Shown here one piece after another: positions 13,201 through 28,200 of a stretch of 64,000 nt of DNA (its first letter is position 1; each line of letters opens with the position of its first letter). Made by a program: the position numbers and the translations under genes. The notes beneath the pieces are model-generated. The model saw only the letters and a list, made by a program, of their open reading frames with translations, had not been told where the DNA came from and made no database searches. The stretch is from Gordionus sp. m RMFG-2023. Its lineage: Eukaryota; Nematomorpha; Gordioida; Chordodea; Parachordodidae. The DNA lies in NCBI RefSeq assembly GCF_954871325.1, contig NC_088775.1, forward strand, positions 59,745,561 to 59,809,560, read 5' to 3'.

Positions 13201-16200
13201 TCTTGAGAGGATCACAAAAAAATAGTTTACCATGATAAAAAGCCCGTATAAAATTTTATCAGATGGGTGTCCAATGTGAATATGAAATTATATTTACATT
13301 ATACTCTTAATTTAATTTTGTAAATGTTATGGAAATTCTTAAATTTTATTCAAATATAATAAGAACTTTTATGGGCAAATCAAGCAGGATAGATATAAGA
13401 TTTGAATTGAAATAATAAAAAAAATTTTAAAAAGATTTTACCTAAATTTATTTCGGTATTGGCATTTTTCACTTTCAAACTTCCCCCCTTGTGGAACAAA
13501 GAGTAATCGAGCGTTAATTCATTTCTGACATACTTTTCCACGGTATCTTGCCAATATTTAATGATTGAAAGTGTATCTCTAGATTTTTTCGAAAAAGATA
13601 TTTTGGGGGCCTCTAGCATGACTAGAAGTATATCCGACTGAGATATGCTTAGATTATATATAATTAATATATTCGTTAATTATTTTATTAAAAAATACAG
13701 AAAAAATATTTAAATAAATTATTACGTATCCTTGGCTCTTATTATGCCTTCTTCCTCAATCAAGTGGATAGTCGATTCGTCGATGGTCCTTTTTTCACCA
13801 CCCAAAAATTTCCTAATACCAGCAGTATCGGCATAAATGACGGGGTACCCTCCCAGGTCTTTAGATACATTTAAAACGTCTCTCGTAGTACCAGGAATGG
13901 GGGATACGATTGCGCCATTGGATTGACAGAGAATGTTGAATAGTGTGCTTTTACCGACGTTAGGTGAGCCTAAGTAATTAGAATGTACGTTAAACGATGT
14001 TCTTCTATTATATTCGAAGTGATTAAACATGTTTTTTCCTACATCCTTACGGTTCAAAGTCCATATGAGAAATTTTATACTATAATATTAACAGTAAAGT
14101 GTATACACAGTAAAATATTTTAAAGGCCCTCATTCATCCATTCGGACTCAGAATTTATTAAAGTCTTAAAGAATCTTACCAATATTAATATTACTATCCA
14201 GTTTTATTTTTAAAGTTCACTTCTATAGATTTTATATAAGATATATATAAATAAACTGGATCTGTCTATCGTTTAATACCTACTAGTGTGATCCTAAAAC
14301 CATTGGCTAATCTCTCTCCCCGAAACATTGAATTTTTTAAAAATGAGTTTATAGCTACATGGAGATTATTTATTTCCGTTAGTATTTTTTTTTCTACAAG
14401 GATTTCTATATGATGTTCTTCGCTAAAATCGATAAGCATTTCTATATCAGCTTGGTTCTATAAGAATTTTTTAATTTGTGAATACATATTTTTTTAAATA
14501 TAATTTCTAAATATTCAATATGCATCCCTTTACTCGTCAGCACCCATTCATCTTCCTCAAGCTTCACATCATGTTTAATATAATATTTTGTATGAGGAAA
14601 TGCCTATTTTTTTTAAAGTATTTTCGAAACAAATTTATGACACATTGCCAAATATTTTTAATAGAACTTAATAAATTATCTATATATTTAGGTAAGTGTT
14701 ATTTATAATTATTTTCTCATATTCAAAAAACAGTATTATTTATATTTTGAAGTAATAAAAACATAATTTATGTTCTAAATTTTTTGAAACCTTGATTAAA
14801 ATATTTCTCCAACAATGGTAGAGAGATTTCAATTCACCCCCTACTATCCTCAAAGCAGCCCTTCTTTGTTGTTCGGTCTCAGATTTAATCAAATCGGCCA
14901 AACCTTCAACTTCGATCAAATCCATTTTGCCATTATAAAAGGCCCTATATAATCCCATTTTTTGCAAAAAAACTAATTAATCTATTTTTAAGTTCATGAT
15001 TCGCGAAAATAAGGGCCATTCGCCATGTATCAAAATATTTCAAATACTAAATCTCTAAAGGTTTATCGAAAGAAAAAGAAATTTGGACCCAATTTAATTC
15101 TCTAACTTCGGGTCAGAGTTGTTAAAGTAGCTCGCTACTTGTAGCGCGCTACTTAGCGCGCTATCTTTTTTGGTAGCTATAGCTAATAGCCGCTACTTTT
15201 TTTAAAATTATTTAATTTTTTAGCGCGCTACTTTTTTTAAAAGTAGCTAAGTAGCGCGCTACTTCGCTACTTTTAAAAAATATAATGAATGTAAGTATAA
15301 ACATGAAAATTTAAATATAATATCATAATTAATTATAATTTTTATAATTTATTATTTAATTTGGAAATTTAAATATATTTTCAATTTTTAATTTATATTT
15401 TCAATCTGTGTTAATAATCTAAAATGGCATCGCCCATGGATATCCAAATTCTTGAAAGTGATTCAGACATGGAAGATTCAATGGAAGAAAATGTACTTAA
15501 TAACTCTAATAACGATTTCCCATTCCCTAGATTTGAAAAAATTTTTTAAATAAATATTAAAACAAAATCTGGATTCAAATTCCTGTGCTTAAAATGTAAA
15601 AAAAATATATCATCAAATCAATCGAGTAGCTATAACCTGAAGAAACACCTAAAGGTAAATTGTTATTTTTACATTATAATATTATTTATTTTATTAGACT
15701 GTTCAAGCCAATTGCTATAAGGAAATAGAGAAACATATAAAAAATTTTGGTATAGGAGAATCTTCATTCAAAAAGACAAATACTATCCAAACCAAATTAA
15801 CTGATAAACATGCCAATATTTCACAAAAATAGGCTGATAAAGTAATTGTTGATTTTATAATTGACACAGTTCAGCCATTGTCCTTGGTTGATAATCCATC
15901 ATTTACTATGATGATTAAAACTTTATCCCCTGGCACAACAGTTTTATGTCGCCAGACACTTGTGGATAAAATAGACGACAACTTCAAAGTGATGAAAGAT
16001 GCTCTAATAGTAGAGTTATCAGATATATCTTATGTATGTACCACGGCAGATAGTTGGACACATAACAGAAGGTAAAAACTTATTTATATTTATAAATTGA
16101 TCTGATTAAATATTTTTAGAGCTTCCTTGCCCTCAAGTGCTAGTGTAGAGAGATTATTTAGTAAAGCAAAGCTTATACTTTCTGATCGTCGCTCTAGACT

Positions 16201-19200
16201 TGGGGATGATAATATTGAAATGATATTATTATTAAAATGCAACAAATTAAAATAAATATTTATTTATATTACTTATTTTTTTATAATCTAAACTAACTAT
16301 ATTTTTATATTTATAAATGTTTATTTTTATATATTATTTATTATACATTTACATTATAAGCAAAAAAAAAAATAAAAAAAATTTGTTTCATTTGTTTCTA
16401 AAAATTTTTTTATAAAAAGTAGCTTAAAAGTAGCTAAAGCTACTTTTGAAAAAAGGTAGCTAATAGCGCGCTACTTTTTTTGACAAATAGCGAAAGCGGT
16501 AGCGCGCTACTTTTTTTGGCAAATAGCTATAGCGGTAGCGCGCTACTTTTAAAAATAGCGTTTAACAACTCTGCTTCGGGTAAACGTTTACCGCTTTACC
16601 TATATTTTCAAGCAATGGTGGTTTTCGAAAATTTGTTTTGCTTTTTATTTAACCACTTTTATAAATTTAAATATATATATATAAGATGTGAAAACCTTGA
16701 CGACGCTATCGGCTCTTCCGCAATATGCATTTTTTTTACCAAAAATGGAAATTTTTATTTGTAAAAAATAGATGGCGGCCCCTAAAATGTAGGATCTATA
16801 ACTTAATCCATTTTTTTTAAATGATGAACAACTAACGTATATCATGTTTCAGGGGAGGGGGTGGGGTGGGGGGGGGAGTGGTATTTCTTAATATGTAGGC
16901 ATACCTTTTGATAAATTCCCCAGGTTGTGCGATTCCAACACCTTCCATAGATTCTAGGGATTTAAAAACTGCTTTTTGAACAGCAGAGCTTCCATGAATA
17001 TGAAATTCGCAACAATCTTCTCCAGTAAAACTTTTAGGTCCTGTAATTATTTTATTCAAGTATATTATTTATTTTAAAAAAATATAATGTTCTTTTTTGG
17101 GTAAGTAGTGTAATACATGGGCCCGTCAACCACATGGCGCTGAAAGATTCCGAAAATTTAGGGACCCCAAAGGAAAAAATGCTGATTAAAAAAATATCCA
17201 CATTTATAAGCATATAGGTTGTATCTAGGGTTGTGCCGATATTAAATATCGGATCGGGCAGATACCTGTAAAACCGAACCATTTTATGTATATTTATTTT
17301 ACATTAGGCTGCGTCCAAAATCTTAAAAATATAAATAAATTTTGAAGAAAAAAATAACATAAACTATTTTTAATGTAAAAATAAAATAGTGTCCAATTTC
17401 ATTTTTCGGTATTTATAAAAATTTATTTTGTAAAAAATAATAAAAATAAATAAATTCGAATAAAAATTTATTCAAAATTTATTTATTTGTGAAATTTTTA
17501 TAAAAAATTAGTGAGTACAATTTTTAATGCTGTTAATTTTTATAAATTTACTAACCCAAACGATTATAGCCTTTTATATTAATATATTTTTTAGTTTCAA
17601 AAAAAATTTTTATGGAAAGCATAAGAGTCCACAGGAACCTCTGGTGCAAAAATGATTTAAAATTTAGAGATTCCGTAGAAAATAGGAAAATTTGGGAGGG
17701 AATAGGAAAAACATACTTGAATTATGATCAAGTGAAAAAGAAATTTTTAGCTGCAAAGGCTAAATTTAATAAATTATATTCTCTCACACAACAAAAATCC
17801 GGTAAAAATAAAAATTATATTCAATATATATGGTTAAAACAGTGGCATAGCTACGGGGGTGGTTTTCGGGTTTGGACCCCTGCCAGAGCAAAAATTTATT
17901 TTTAGATTATACGTTCAAAAGACTTAAAAGTGACTTTATATCAAATGAACACCATTAATATTTATATTTTTCTGGTTTTGATGTTTGTGGAAGGATATTA
18001 TATTACTATTGAAATTATTCTGGATAGTATTATTATAAAGTCATTGAGAATAATCTACTAAATTATAATAACATATTATTGATGCATTTAAAAAAATATA
18101 TTTATTATATATTATCGAAGATATGGTTATGATTTGTAAGATAAACCCGGCCGAAGGCCCGTTAAAGGGGATCTGGGAGCGAAGCCCCCAGGCTTTTATA
18201 TGTATGGACCCCCTCTAAGAAAAATTCCTAGCTACGCCATTGGGTTAAAAGAAAATATTGATGATATTACTAAATATTCTGAGTCAAGTTTTAAATTGAC
18301 ACAGACAAATTTAAGATATTAAGACAAAAATATAAAATAGTTTCATTTTAGGAATACGAAAATTGACATCTGGGAACAGTATTATTTTATATTTGTATAT
18401 AAAATTAATTTATTTTAATAGGCTTCATCATACCTTAATAAAATTCTAACTCACGTAATGATATAAATATTGGGCAAAATATGTCTATTGATTCTTTTGA
18501 TGATACTATAATTTCTGTATATCATATTACTATTATTTGATATTTATTATTGAATAATAGCTAGATCAAGATAATGACAACAAAGAAAATGAAAACCTTA
18601 TTTCTATTCCTACTTTTAAAAGATAATATATTATTTCTATTACAATTTTATTATATAACTCAAATATATTAATTTATATATATTTTATAGAAAAATTATC
18701 TTTCAAAAAAAGTTATTATTGGTTTTCCAACTGTTTATTAATTGATAAAATTATTTACAACATATATGTATTTATTAAGTATATAAATAAAATTTAAATA
18801 TAACCATTATCAAATAATAGGTTAATACAAAGTTTAATAACTGAAAGGTAATATAAAATAATAAATACAATTACATATCCAATAATTGAATCATATCTGT
18901 TTTATTATTAATTTGTTTAAATTTTAAAATTCTAAGGATTTTTTCAAAACATATTGGACGCAGCCTTAATAATATTTTCTAAATAATTTTTTTAAAAACA
19001 ATGCAAATGCAAACCACCCCTTAAATATTTTTTATTTTTTTTTATAGATTTATAGTATTTTAAAGGTTTTTTTATAAAAAATAGAAAGGAACACCCAAAG
19101 TTTTATTTATTTTAAATGTTTTTAAAAAATAAGGCTATTTTATTATTTATACCTTAAATAAAAGAATTTTTTTAAATATGGTATATTGAATTATGGAAAT

Positions 19201-22200
19201 ATTTTACAAAAGACAAAGATAATTTTGCAAAATAAGTTATCTGCGGAATTCTAATTTCACGGAGAGCAATAATGAAAAACTCATTTAATACTACCAATAT
19301 CCGTAAACTATATTGTAGAAATAAAAAAATTAAATTAAAATTCAATTTTTTGCTAAAAAAATATTGATTTCCTAATTACATTTGGTTCAAAGGGGGGTGG
19401 TGAAGAATCAATATAAATATCGGATGGGTATCGGTCTAAATTAAATTTTACCACCGCCTAGGACGCATTTATTAATTATATTTATTGTACTTCGTTTACA
19501 ATTTATATTTACTATCTTTATTTAGAACATTAAATGGGTGGCATACTTAAATTTCACCGATCCGACACACCTTTTACTTTAAAATATGGGAATATTAGAA
19601 ATTACTAGGGATGTACCGATATTTTTATAGGATCCCCGATATTTCATATTTTTTTAAATATCAGTTATTGGCCCATATTATAAAATTTTTCGATCCGATA
19701 TAATGACGTTTTAATATTTACAAAATTGTACATTATAAAAATAGGAAGTTATAAAATTTTTTGAAAAAGTTATATCTAGTGTTGTGTAATCGGCTAAAAA
19801 CAACGCCTAAACCTAATTAGGCTTAGCCTAAAAATCGGCTAAACTTAATTAGGCTTATCCTAAAAAACGGCTAAAACTAAATTAGTCTAAAATTCTGAAT
19901 CGGCTAGTCATCCGTCAGCGTTCCGCAAGATATGCCTAGCATTAATTATTATTTATTTTTAGAAAATAATATATTTTATTTATATTTAATGTTAAATTAT
20001 TTTATTATCAAAAATTAAACATATTTATATGATTTAATATTTTTTATTTAAATTATTATATTATGAAATAGAAATATTATGAAAATAGATTTATTTACTT
20101 GATGTTTTTTAATAAAAAAAATGATATGCTAATATTGTTGTAATTATTTTTGTTACAATTTATGTGATTTTCACGCCCAAAATTTTAAGACAAATATATT
20201 TTTTGAAGTTCAAAAAGATTTTTGAACATATTTTGATTTGATAAGAATTTTAAATTTACTTTGTAAATAAATTTTTTTTGAGGAATTCTTTTGTGAATTT
20301 TATTATAAATAAACAATCTTTTAAGTGAAATCTTTTATAATTTTTTTTATCATTTTTGTAAAATTATCTATTTTTGTGGTTTTTTCTAAATAATTTTTTC
20401 TAAATATTTATATTAAACTTTGTTATTTTATATGATCTTTTTAATAATAATATTTTAAATGTGCCAAATTGTCATTCGTAATTTTTTAAGATTTTTGAAA
20501 TTTTTTGACACAAAAGGGTAAAAATATAATTTATATTGTAAAGATGTTAAAGTATAAATTCAATGAATATATTCCTTAAATGACAATTATCATAATCGGT
20601 ATTTTTAAACATATTAGATTTTTTTTTGACGCTAATGGGCAAAACATGTTAAATTAAAATTACAATTAGGTTGTACCATATTAAAGACAATTGTCATAAT
20701 CGTCATTTTTAAAGTTTTTTTGACGTAAATGGGCTAAAATAAGGATTGCTAACATGTTTAAATAAAACTTTAGTGAAGATGTACCATTAAGTAACAATTA
20801 TCATAATTGTTATTTTTAAAGTTTTAAATTTTTTAGACGATGGGCTAAAATAAGTATTGCTAACATGTTTAAATAAAACTTCAATGAAGATGTACCCTAG
20901 ATTAGTAAAATTGTCATAATCGTTATTTTTAAAGTTTTTTGAATTTTTTTTGACGGAAATGGGTTATAAAATATAAATTGCAATCTATTATTACCATATG
21001 TCTATAAAATTCAAAATCTTCAGATAAAATTTAAATGATGTTGATCGTATCATATTGAAAAATAATATTCATATGGTTTTTAAGTTCTTTTCATAAAATT
21101 CTTACCCAGAATTCAGACTCATCCCGATTTCGCCATGAGTATACAAAATTGTTTTATTTAAACATGTTAGCAATACTTATTTTAGCCCATCTGCGTCTAA
21201 AAAATTAAAAACTTTAAAAATAACAATTATGATAATTGTCACTTAATGGTACATCTTCACTAAAGTTTTATTTAAACATGTTAGCAATCCTTATTTTAGC
21301 CCATTTACGTCAAAAAAACTTTAAAAATGACGATTATGACAATTGTCTTTAATATGGTACAACCTAATTGTAATTTTAATTTAACATGTTTTGCCCATTA
21401 GAATCAAAAAAAAATCTAATATGTTTAAAAATACCGATTATGATAATTGTCATTTAAGGAATATATTCATTGAATTTATACTTTAACATCTTTACAATAT
21501 AAATTATATTTTTACCCTTTTGTGTCAAAAAATTTCAAAAATCTTAAAAAATTACGAATGACAATTTGGCACATTTAAAATATTATTATTAAAAAGATCA
21601 TATAAAATAACAAAGTTTAATATAAATATTTAGAAAAAATTATTTAGAAAAAACCACAAAAATAGATAATTTTACAAAAATGATAAAAAAAATTATAAAA
21701 GATTTCACTTAAAAGATTGTTTATTTATAATAAAATTCACAAAAGAATTCCTCAAAAAAAATTTATTTACAAAGTAAATTTAAAATTCTTATCAAATCAA
21801 AATATGTTCAAAAAATATATTTGGCTTAAAATTTTGGGCGTGTACAATCACTAATAAATTGTAACAAAAATAATTACAATAGCAGCATATCATTTTTTTT
21901 AGGCTGTGTCCTAAATAACAAAAATTGCATAAAAATTATATCGCGCAATTTGCGCGAATCTAGCGAAAAAAATAATATAAGCCATTTTTAATGGAAAACT
22001 AAAATGTTGGTCTAAATGATTTTTTCGATTTTGGGCAAATTACGTGATTCTTAAAACTTTAATCATTTTATCCTTAAACTTTTGCAAATTGAGGGAATAA
22101 AAATGGCGAACGAATTTCAATTGATGGAAAATATAAGACCTTATAGACATTTGTGGTGTAATATTACACCACAAAAATATAGAGATACAGCTGCAAGTAA

Positions 22201-25200
22201 AGTCAAATGGGAAGAGATTATATAAATATTATTTTATATTTTAGGTTCAGGTGCTGCTATTATGAACAACAAGCATTTAAATTTGTTGAAGATTTTTACT
22301 GGCTAAAAGAAAATGTGGAGGATATATGTAAGCACACTGAAGCAAGTTTCAGTTTGAAACAATCTGAGGATGCTATTAATGTACAAATATCTCCACATGT
22401 ATTATAACATGAAATTAGAACTATATAAAAATCTATATTATTGGATTATGAGCCAAACATCCAAGATATGTTAAATGTACAAATATCATCACAAGTATTA
22501 TAACAATAAATTAGAACTATATAATAATCTATATCTTAGGATTTAGAGCCAAACACACAAGATATGTTAAATGATATAGTCAATCAGATACAAATTTTTG
22601 AATTTAAAAAGAAATTTTCCCTTCATATTTATAATTTTATTATTTTCATATTTATAATTTTGTATATTATCTTCAATAATTTTGTATTGATTAAGTCATT
22701 TTAGCAGTCCTTAAATTAAATACAAATCAAAATAACACTTTTTATTGCACTTTTTATTGAATATTTATAAATAAATGCTATAACTTTGACAAATTTAAAC
22801 ATTCATAAGAAATATAAGGTAATGGTAATTTAAAAATAAATGTATATAAAAATTTTGCAATAAAGGTTTCATAAATAATTTGTGTACAAAGATTGCCCTC
22901 AATATCAATAATAATATTATGAAATAATTTGTGTACAAAGATTGCCCTCAATATCAATAATAATATTATGTAATAAGCAGTCAGCCTTAACAATTTGTAT
23001 AGTATTAGTAATTTTAGTTTCTGAGGATTTATATAAGTGTTTAAATTTGGCACTCATGAACATGATTATCTTCAAATAATATAAAATATAGAATTAGTAA
23101 ATCATTCACATCAAACATTTATATTTTAAATTGAAAATAAATGTATGATTCGGGACATGTTTCGTATCTCTCTAAACTTTTAAAGAATTTTTTTTTTAAT
23201 TTAGGACACAGCCTTATTAAAAAACATAAAATAAAAAAATCTATTTTCATAATATTTTTATTTCATAATATAATAATTTAAATAAAAAATATTAAATCAT
23301 ATAAATATGTTTAATTTTTGTTAATAAAATAATTTAACATTAAATATAAATAAAATAAATTATTTTACTAAAAATAAATAATAATTAATGCTAGGCATAT
23401 CTTGCGGAACGCTGATGGATGATTAGCCAATTCCGAATTTTAGACTAATTTAGTTTTAGCCGATTTTTAGAAGCTTAGTCAATTTTTCACCTAAAATCTC
23501 GTCTAAGCCGTTTTGTAATCGGCTAAAATTAGCATATCTAAAAAAATCAGATATTTTTATATATAAAATCGTTTTTATATTTGTCTTTTTAATAATAGAT
23601 TGATTATATTAATAACATTCTTTTTAAAAATTGTGCGATAATTTATTTTAAAATAATCTTTTGTTTTATTTTATACATTTCATAAGATTTTTGAGGTATT
23701 AAATTAATAAAATATTTTTGATGGTTTCCTATCAGCTTATATTAGATTTTTTTAAATTGGATTCGCCAAGCTCTAATTTTGTAATATAAAGTTGATTCGT
23801 TTATCGCTAAAATTTTTAGAGGTGGGAAATCTCAAAAGACATATAACACAACTAATTTGAGGAAATAACTCGAAACATACCATATCAACTCATTTTCACT
23901 TTTAACTAAAGAAAGGGAAATAAATTAGAAAAGAATCAGGTTAGATAAAAACTTCTAAATTAAATCAAACATTGCCAGATCTGGTAAATAAACAAAAAAT
24001 ATGGCACAATGAGGACCCAAGATCCAGCCATATCGCTATATAACAACCAAATGATAGCATTGGATAATTAGCCATTTTCCATTGTAGAGGATATTGGATT
24101 AAATCGACTAATAAGGCATTTATGTGAAAACCACAAAATCCCATATCTAATAAAATTAAATGTCAATTAGATGGGGAAAAAATCCCCTTTAGTTTAAGTG
24201 ATGTGTAGTCCTGATGTTCAGGGTCTGATTCGCATCCAGCTTGCCTTGTCATCTGATAATGAAAATTTTGAACCAATTGCAAGATTACTATTGCAACTTC
24301 TAATTATTCACATACTGGGCAAAATATTGCGGATATTATAAGCAAAATGATGATCAATTGGAATAATAGACAAGTAAAATACATGCCATTGTACCAGGGA
24401 CCCAGAGTGAACCGGAACGAACCGTTAAACCATTATAAACGGTTATAAATATCCGAACAGTAACCGAACCGATATAATTATTTTTTGAAGGAGTAAAAAG
24501 AACCCTTATAAAAAAGGTTAAACCGGTTCAGTTTTTATATTTTAGGAATCGAAAAAATTTGAATATCCAGGAATATATAAACTTGCTCTTATAGTATTGG
24601 CGGTTCCTGCAAAAAAGTTATTGTAGAAAGGGCCTTTTCGGGGCTAAAATTTGAGTTATCCTCACAATGAACAAATATGAATCCATTTATATTAGAAAAT
24701 ATATTACAATATATTTAAAGATGAGTTATTTTGAATCTTATATTTTTTTTTATATATAATTCATAGATGCTTTTAATAAAAATAAATTAGACGATGGTGT
24801 TGCTTCAATAAAAAAAAATTTTTTTACCATAATGAACCATTATAAACCTTAACAATTAGCTGAACCGTGGGATTCAACTTTTTACATGTAAGAAAGACTC
24901 CCGGAGCAAAAGAAGGACTATCTTATTTAATGAAACAAAACTAAATTTGGCCCTATTACCAATTTAACACATCACTAAAGAAATTAGTGGTGACCATTTA
25001 TAGAATTACTTTAAAAAGAGCTTGCTAGACATAGTGAATATGATAAAGGTGTCCAGACTATGAAGGATGCTATGCGTAAAGATATTCTTACTAAACATTT
25101 TTCTTATATTTATAATAAAAAAAATACTTCATAGCAACAATTTTGGATCTTCGATTCAAGACAATCTTTTTTTTCAATTCAATCAAACTTTATAGACAAA

Positions 25201-28200
25201 AATTACTTCTGGTGTTATACTATTAAAAAGTAAATGAGATGAGTAAATGCATTGAACTAAAAATTAAAACGATTAGTAAGTTTACAGAATACAAAATCAG
25301 ATATAATAACGGATAGGTAATCGGCCGATATCAATTTAATATCGGATCGGATGGGTCTCCAAAAACTGCTATCACCCTAGAAATTACAAATAGTAAGCAG
25401 ACGATAAATTTATAAGTGCAGAGGCTAAAAATATACAAAATTCTTATTGATATATATGTATAGATATAAATAACAAGTAATAAGTGCTCTCATTTTTCTC
25501 CAAAATAAATAGAAGTGATTGATATAAGTGATCCATTGATTGTTAAAATATGGCCGGTACTGAAATTACCGCGAATGGAACTCGTGTGAAACAATAAAGT
25601 CTAATAGGTTGATCGTTGAAAGCGTTTTTTCATCCTCACGAGCTATTTTAAAAAAATGCTTCTAATAAATCTAATACCGTATATTTTTCAGATATTTAGT
25701 ATAGTTAATAACTAAATTCTTAATCTTATATTGGCATTAACTGTCTGCTGGAAGTCACCACAAATCCGTATGGATGGATCCATCCATTTTGGGTAAGGGC
25801 ACAATTGAAGAATTTTTACAAAATTTTAGTTTTTCTAAAACTCCCATGCATTCCAGCCATTGCAGTTCAGTTTTTAATTTGATTTATCATGCTAATAGTA
25901 TGGGTTTGCTTTTTAAACATTAAAAGTTGGAGTTGAGTTTTATAATTGAATCTCAATCTTATTCATCATTATCAAACTTATCTCTTTGCTTACAATTATA
26001 AATTTATTATATATAATTTAATTTTTAAAAGTGGTAATATACATATTATTGATTTTAAAATAGTTTATGTAATTATATTTGTAATCGATTTACGTCTGCT
26101 GCATTCAAATGGAGATCTTTATTGAAACTTTCACCTAAAAAAATTTTCCATACTCTCTAAAGAATCTATTGTTCGAATAAGCTCTCCTTTAACACAATTT
26201 TTCTATAAACTTTCTAAAGTGACTTTTTATCCCAGAATTATAATTGATAGCATTTGAATTTAAGAATTTTGGTTTTATATGATTTTCTAAACCATAACTA
26301 TGATAAATGATATTTTCATCATCAGAATTTAGCGAATTTTCAAAAAAATGTATGCAAATATAAATACAAAAATATTTGAATATTAAATACAAAAACTTTT
26401 TTAAAAAATTTAATAACCACAAAAAATTTCCAAAAAGGTATTTATCTTTAAAAATATATTTTAATAATAAATCAATTTTTCTATAATACGCATGCGTAAA
26501 CGAAGTTCGTTTTTTTTTGAAAAAAAATGATAAACGACGTACCTTTTATTTTTGACCAACTTTGAATGTGGATTTAACGTTCGTTCAATTTTAAAAACAC
26601 TTTTTATTTTTATTTATTTGAAAAATTTAATATTAATCCAAATTTTTTAAGAAAAAAGTCTTAATTTTTTAATCAGCTGTTTTTCCTTTTTCACATTTCA
26701 ATTTTTTTAACATGCCATTATTATCGTTTATTAATTTGATAATGCTTATATTTTAATTTAATAGATTACATAAGAAAGGATATTATTATTTCATCATCCT
26801 CATCTGATTCTGAAAATTCAAAATCAAATGAATTACCATTACAATGGCCCAAATATGGTAAATGCTTTACAGTAACATCCTATTTTGAAGGAACTAATTC
26901 AATACTTACCAAATGTGAAATGTGCCCAAAAAGCATTATATCAGTTTCAAAATCTTCAAGTTCCGATTTAAAAGTTCATTTGATTGTAATATTAATTATT
27001 TTATATAATATAACTAAGTAAAATCATTAAATTCGAAGAAAAAATGTATTTGGGCTACTTAAACCCAACAATAACGTTAGCAATTTTAAAATTAAAAAAA
27101 ATTAGTGACCTAAAATATGGTCAACCATTGATAAACGCTGTATAAAATGGGATTATTAAAAGGTATTAAACCTATCACTATCAAATTAAGATTTAAACAT
27201 ATATATGAAGATCAATTGTTCCTTTTGCGATTATACATCCAGTATTCAGCTTCAATGGCCATGGATAAAACTTCCACAGAACGAATCTAAAATTAACTTA
27301 TAGCATTATTGAAAAAATGCATTGAAAACCCTAGAAATGATAATGCAAGAACTGTTAATTTCAAGATATACTTTTTTGACAGAAGTAGAGGAAGGATTGG
27401 AGGAGGATAACTTATCTCAATTTTTTGAAACAAATGACAAAACAATAAATGTTTTAAAATTCCCAACGTTAAAAGAGTTGTTTAAGTATCATACTGCAAT
27501 CCCCTCATCTGCCCCTGTAGAGCACGTTTTTAGTATATCTAATGCCATATTAACTGCCAAGCGTTCCTGTCTATCAGATGAAAATTTTGCAAAACAATTG
27601 TTATTATAAATTAATAAGAAAAATTTTTTATAAATAAAAATATCTTTTTATTTGCTATATTATATTGTATTTATAATTATATTTTCAAAATAAAAATATA
27701 TTGTGTTGAAAAATATTATTTAATTAAATCTTAAAAAAAATTCATCATAAAATTTTGAATGAACGTGAATGCGTTCCTTTTTTTGAAAGTGAACATGAAT
27801 GTGAACGCATTCCATTTTTGACAATAAATGTTGAACTTGTTCGATTTTTTTTAGAAATGTTTACAGTACTATAATTTAATAACCAATTTCTAAAAATTAT
27901 ATATATAACATTTTAAAAAAAATTGTGTAAATACTATGCAAGACATCAAATTTTAATATAGCTAGCAAACATGTGAAACAATTTCAAATAACTCATTGTG
28001 TGTGCTTTTAATCTCTATTGATTTTGGAAGATATTTTGAAGGATCAGCCATCTGATATGACTAAATGAGATATAAGGGATTGGAGGCACTTCTTGATATA
28101 TGACTAAATGAGATATAAGAGATTGGAGGTACTTCTTGATACTCTGCTAAAAAATATCATAATATTTTAACTTAATAGAACTATAATCTATATAACTGGT

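Larger units (their letters stand above)
17307..18965 (+). mobile_element. PIF/Harbinger-like element keeping only a MADF-like gene (copy 1)
   Basis: Ends GGCTGCGTCCAAAAT / ATTGGACGCAGCC, flanked by TTA on both sides (17304-17306, 18966-18968), the duplication typical of PIF/Harbinger. No DDE nuclease gene is seen; only the MADF/SANT-like accessory frame remains. A hAT MITE is inserted at 17840. Confidence 0.8.
19780..23533. mobile_element. Palindromic (foldback-like) element in the hAT relic
   Basis: Arms about 19865-20882 and 21150-23465 are reverse complements (for example CAGCGTTCCGCAAGATATGC against GCATATCTTGCGGAACGCTG). Imperfect flank duplication ATATCTAG/ATATCTAA. Both arms contain three or more tandem modules around AAATAAGNATTGCTAACATG. 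No coding. The right arm holds the PIF-like insertion 21902-23213. Confidence 0.75.
19606..25379 (+). mobile_element. hAT transposon relic, ZBED-like, hosting other elements
   Basis: Ends TAGGGATGTACCGAT and GCTATCACCCTA. Perfect 8-bp duplication GAAATTAC at 19598-19605 and 25380-25387. Carries decayed plus-strand transposase pieces at about 23900-24720. Interrupted by the palindromic element 19780-23533. Subterminal ATCGGATCCGAT-like words fit hAT binding sites. Confidence 0.85.

Noticed and set aside
17052-17282. Additional GTPBP3 exon just upstream of exon 3
   Set aside because: Translation has no MnmE resemblance and the exon 2 to exon 3 phase already matches without it.
22778-23053. 91-codon minus frame with hydrophobic stretches
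   Set aside because: Covers a 60-bp direct repeat in non-coding PIF-like sequence; no family resemblance.
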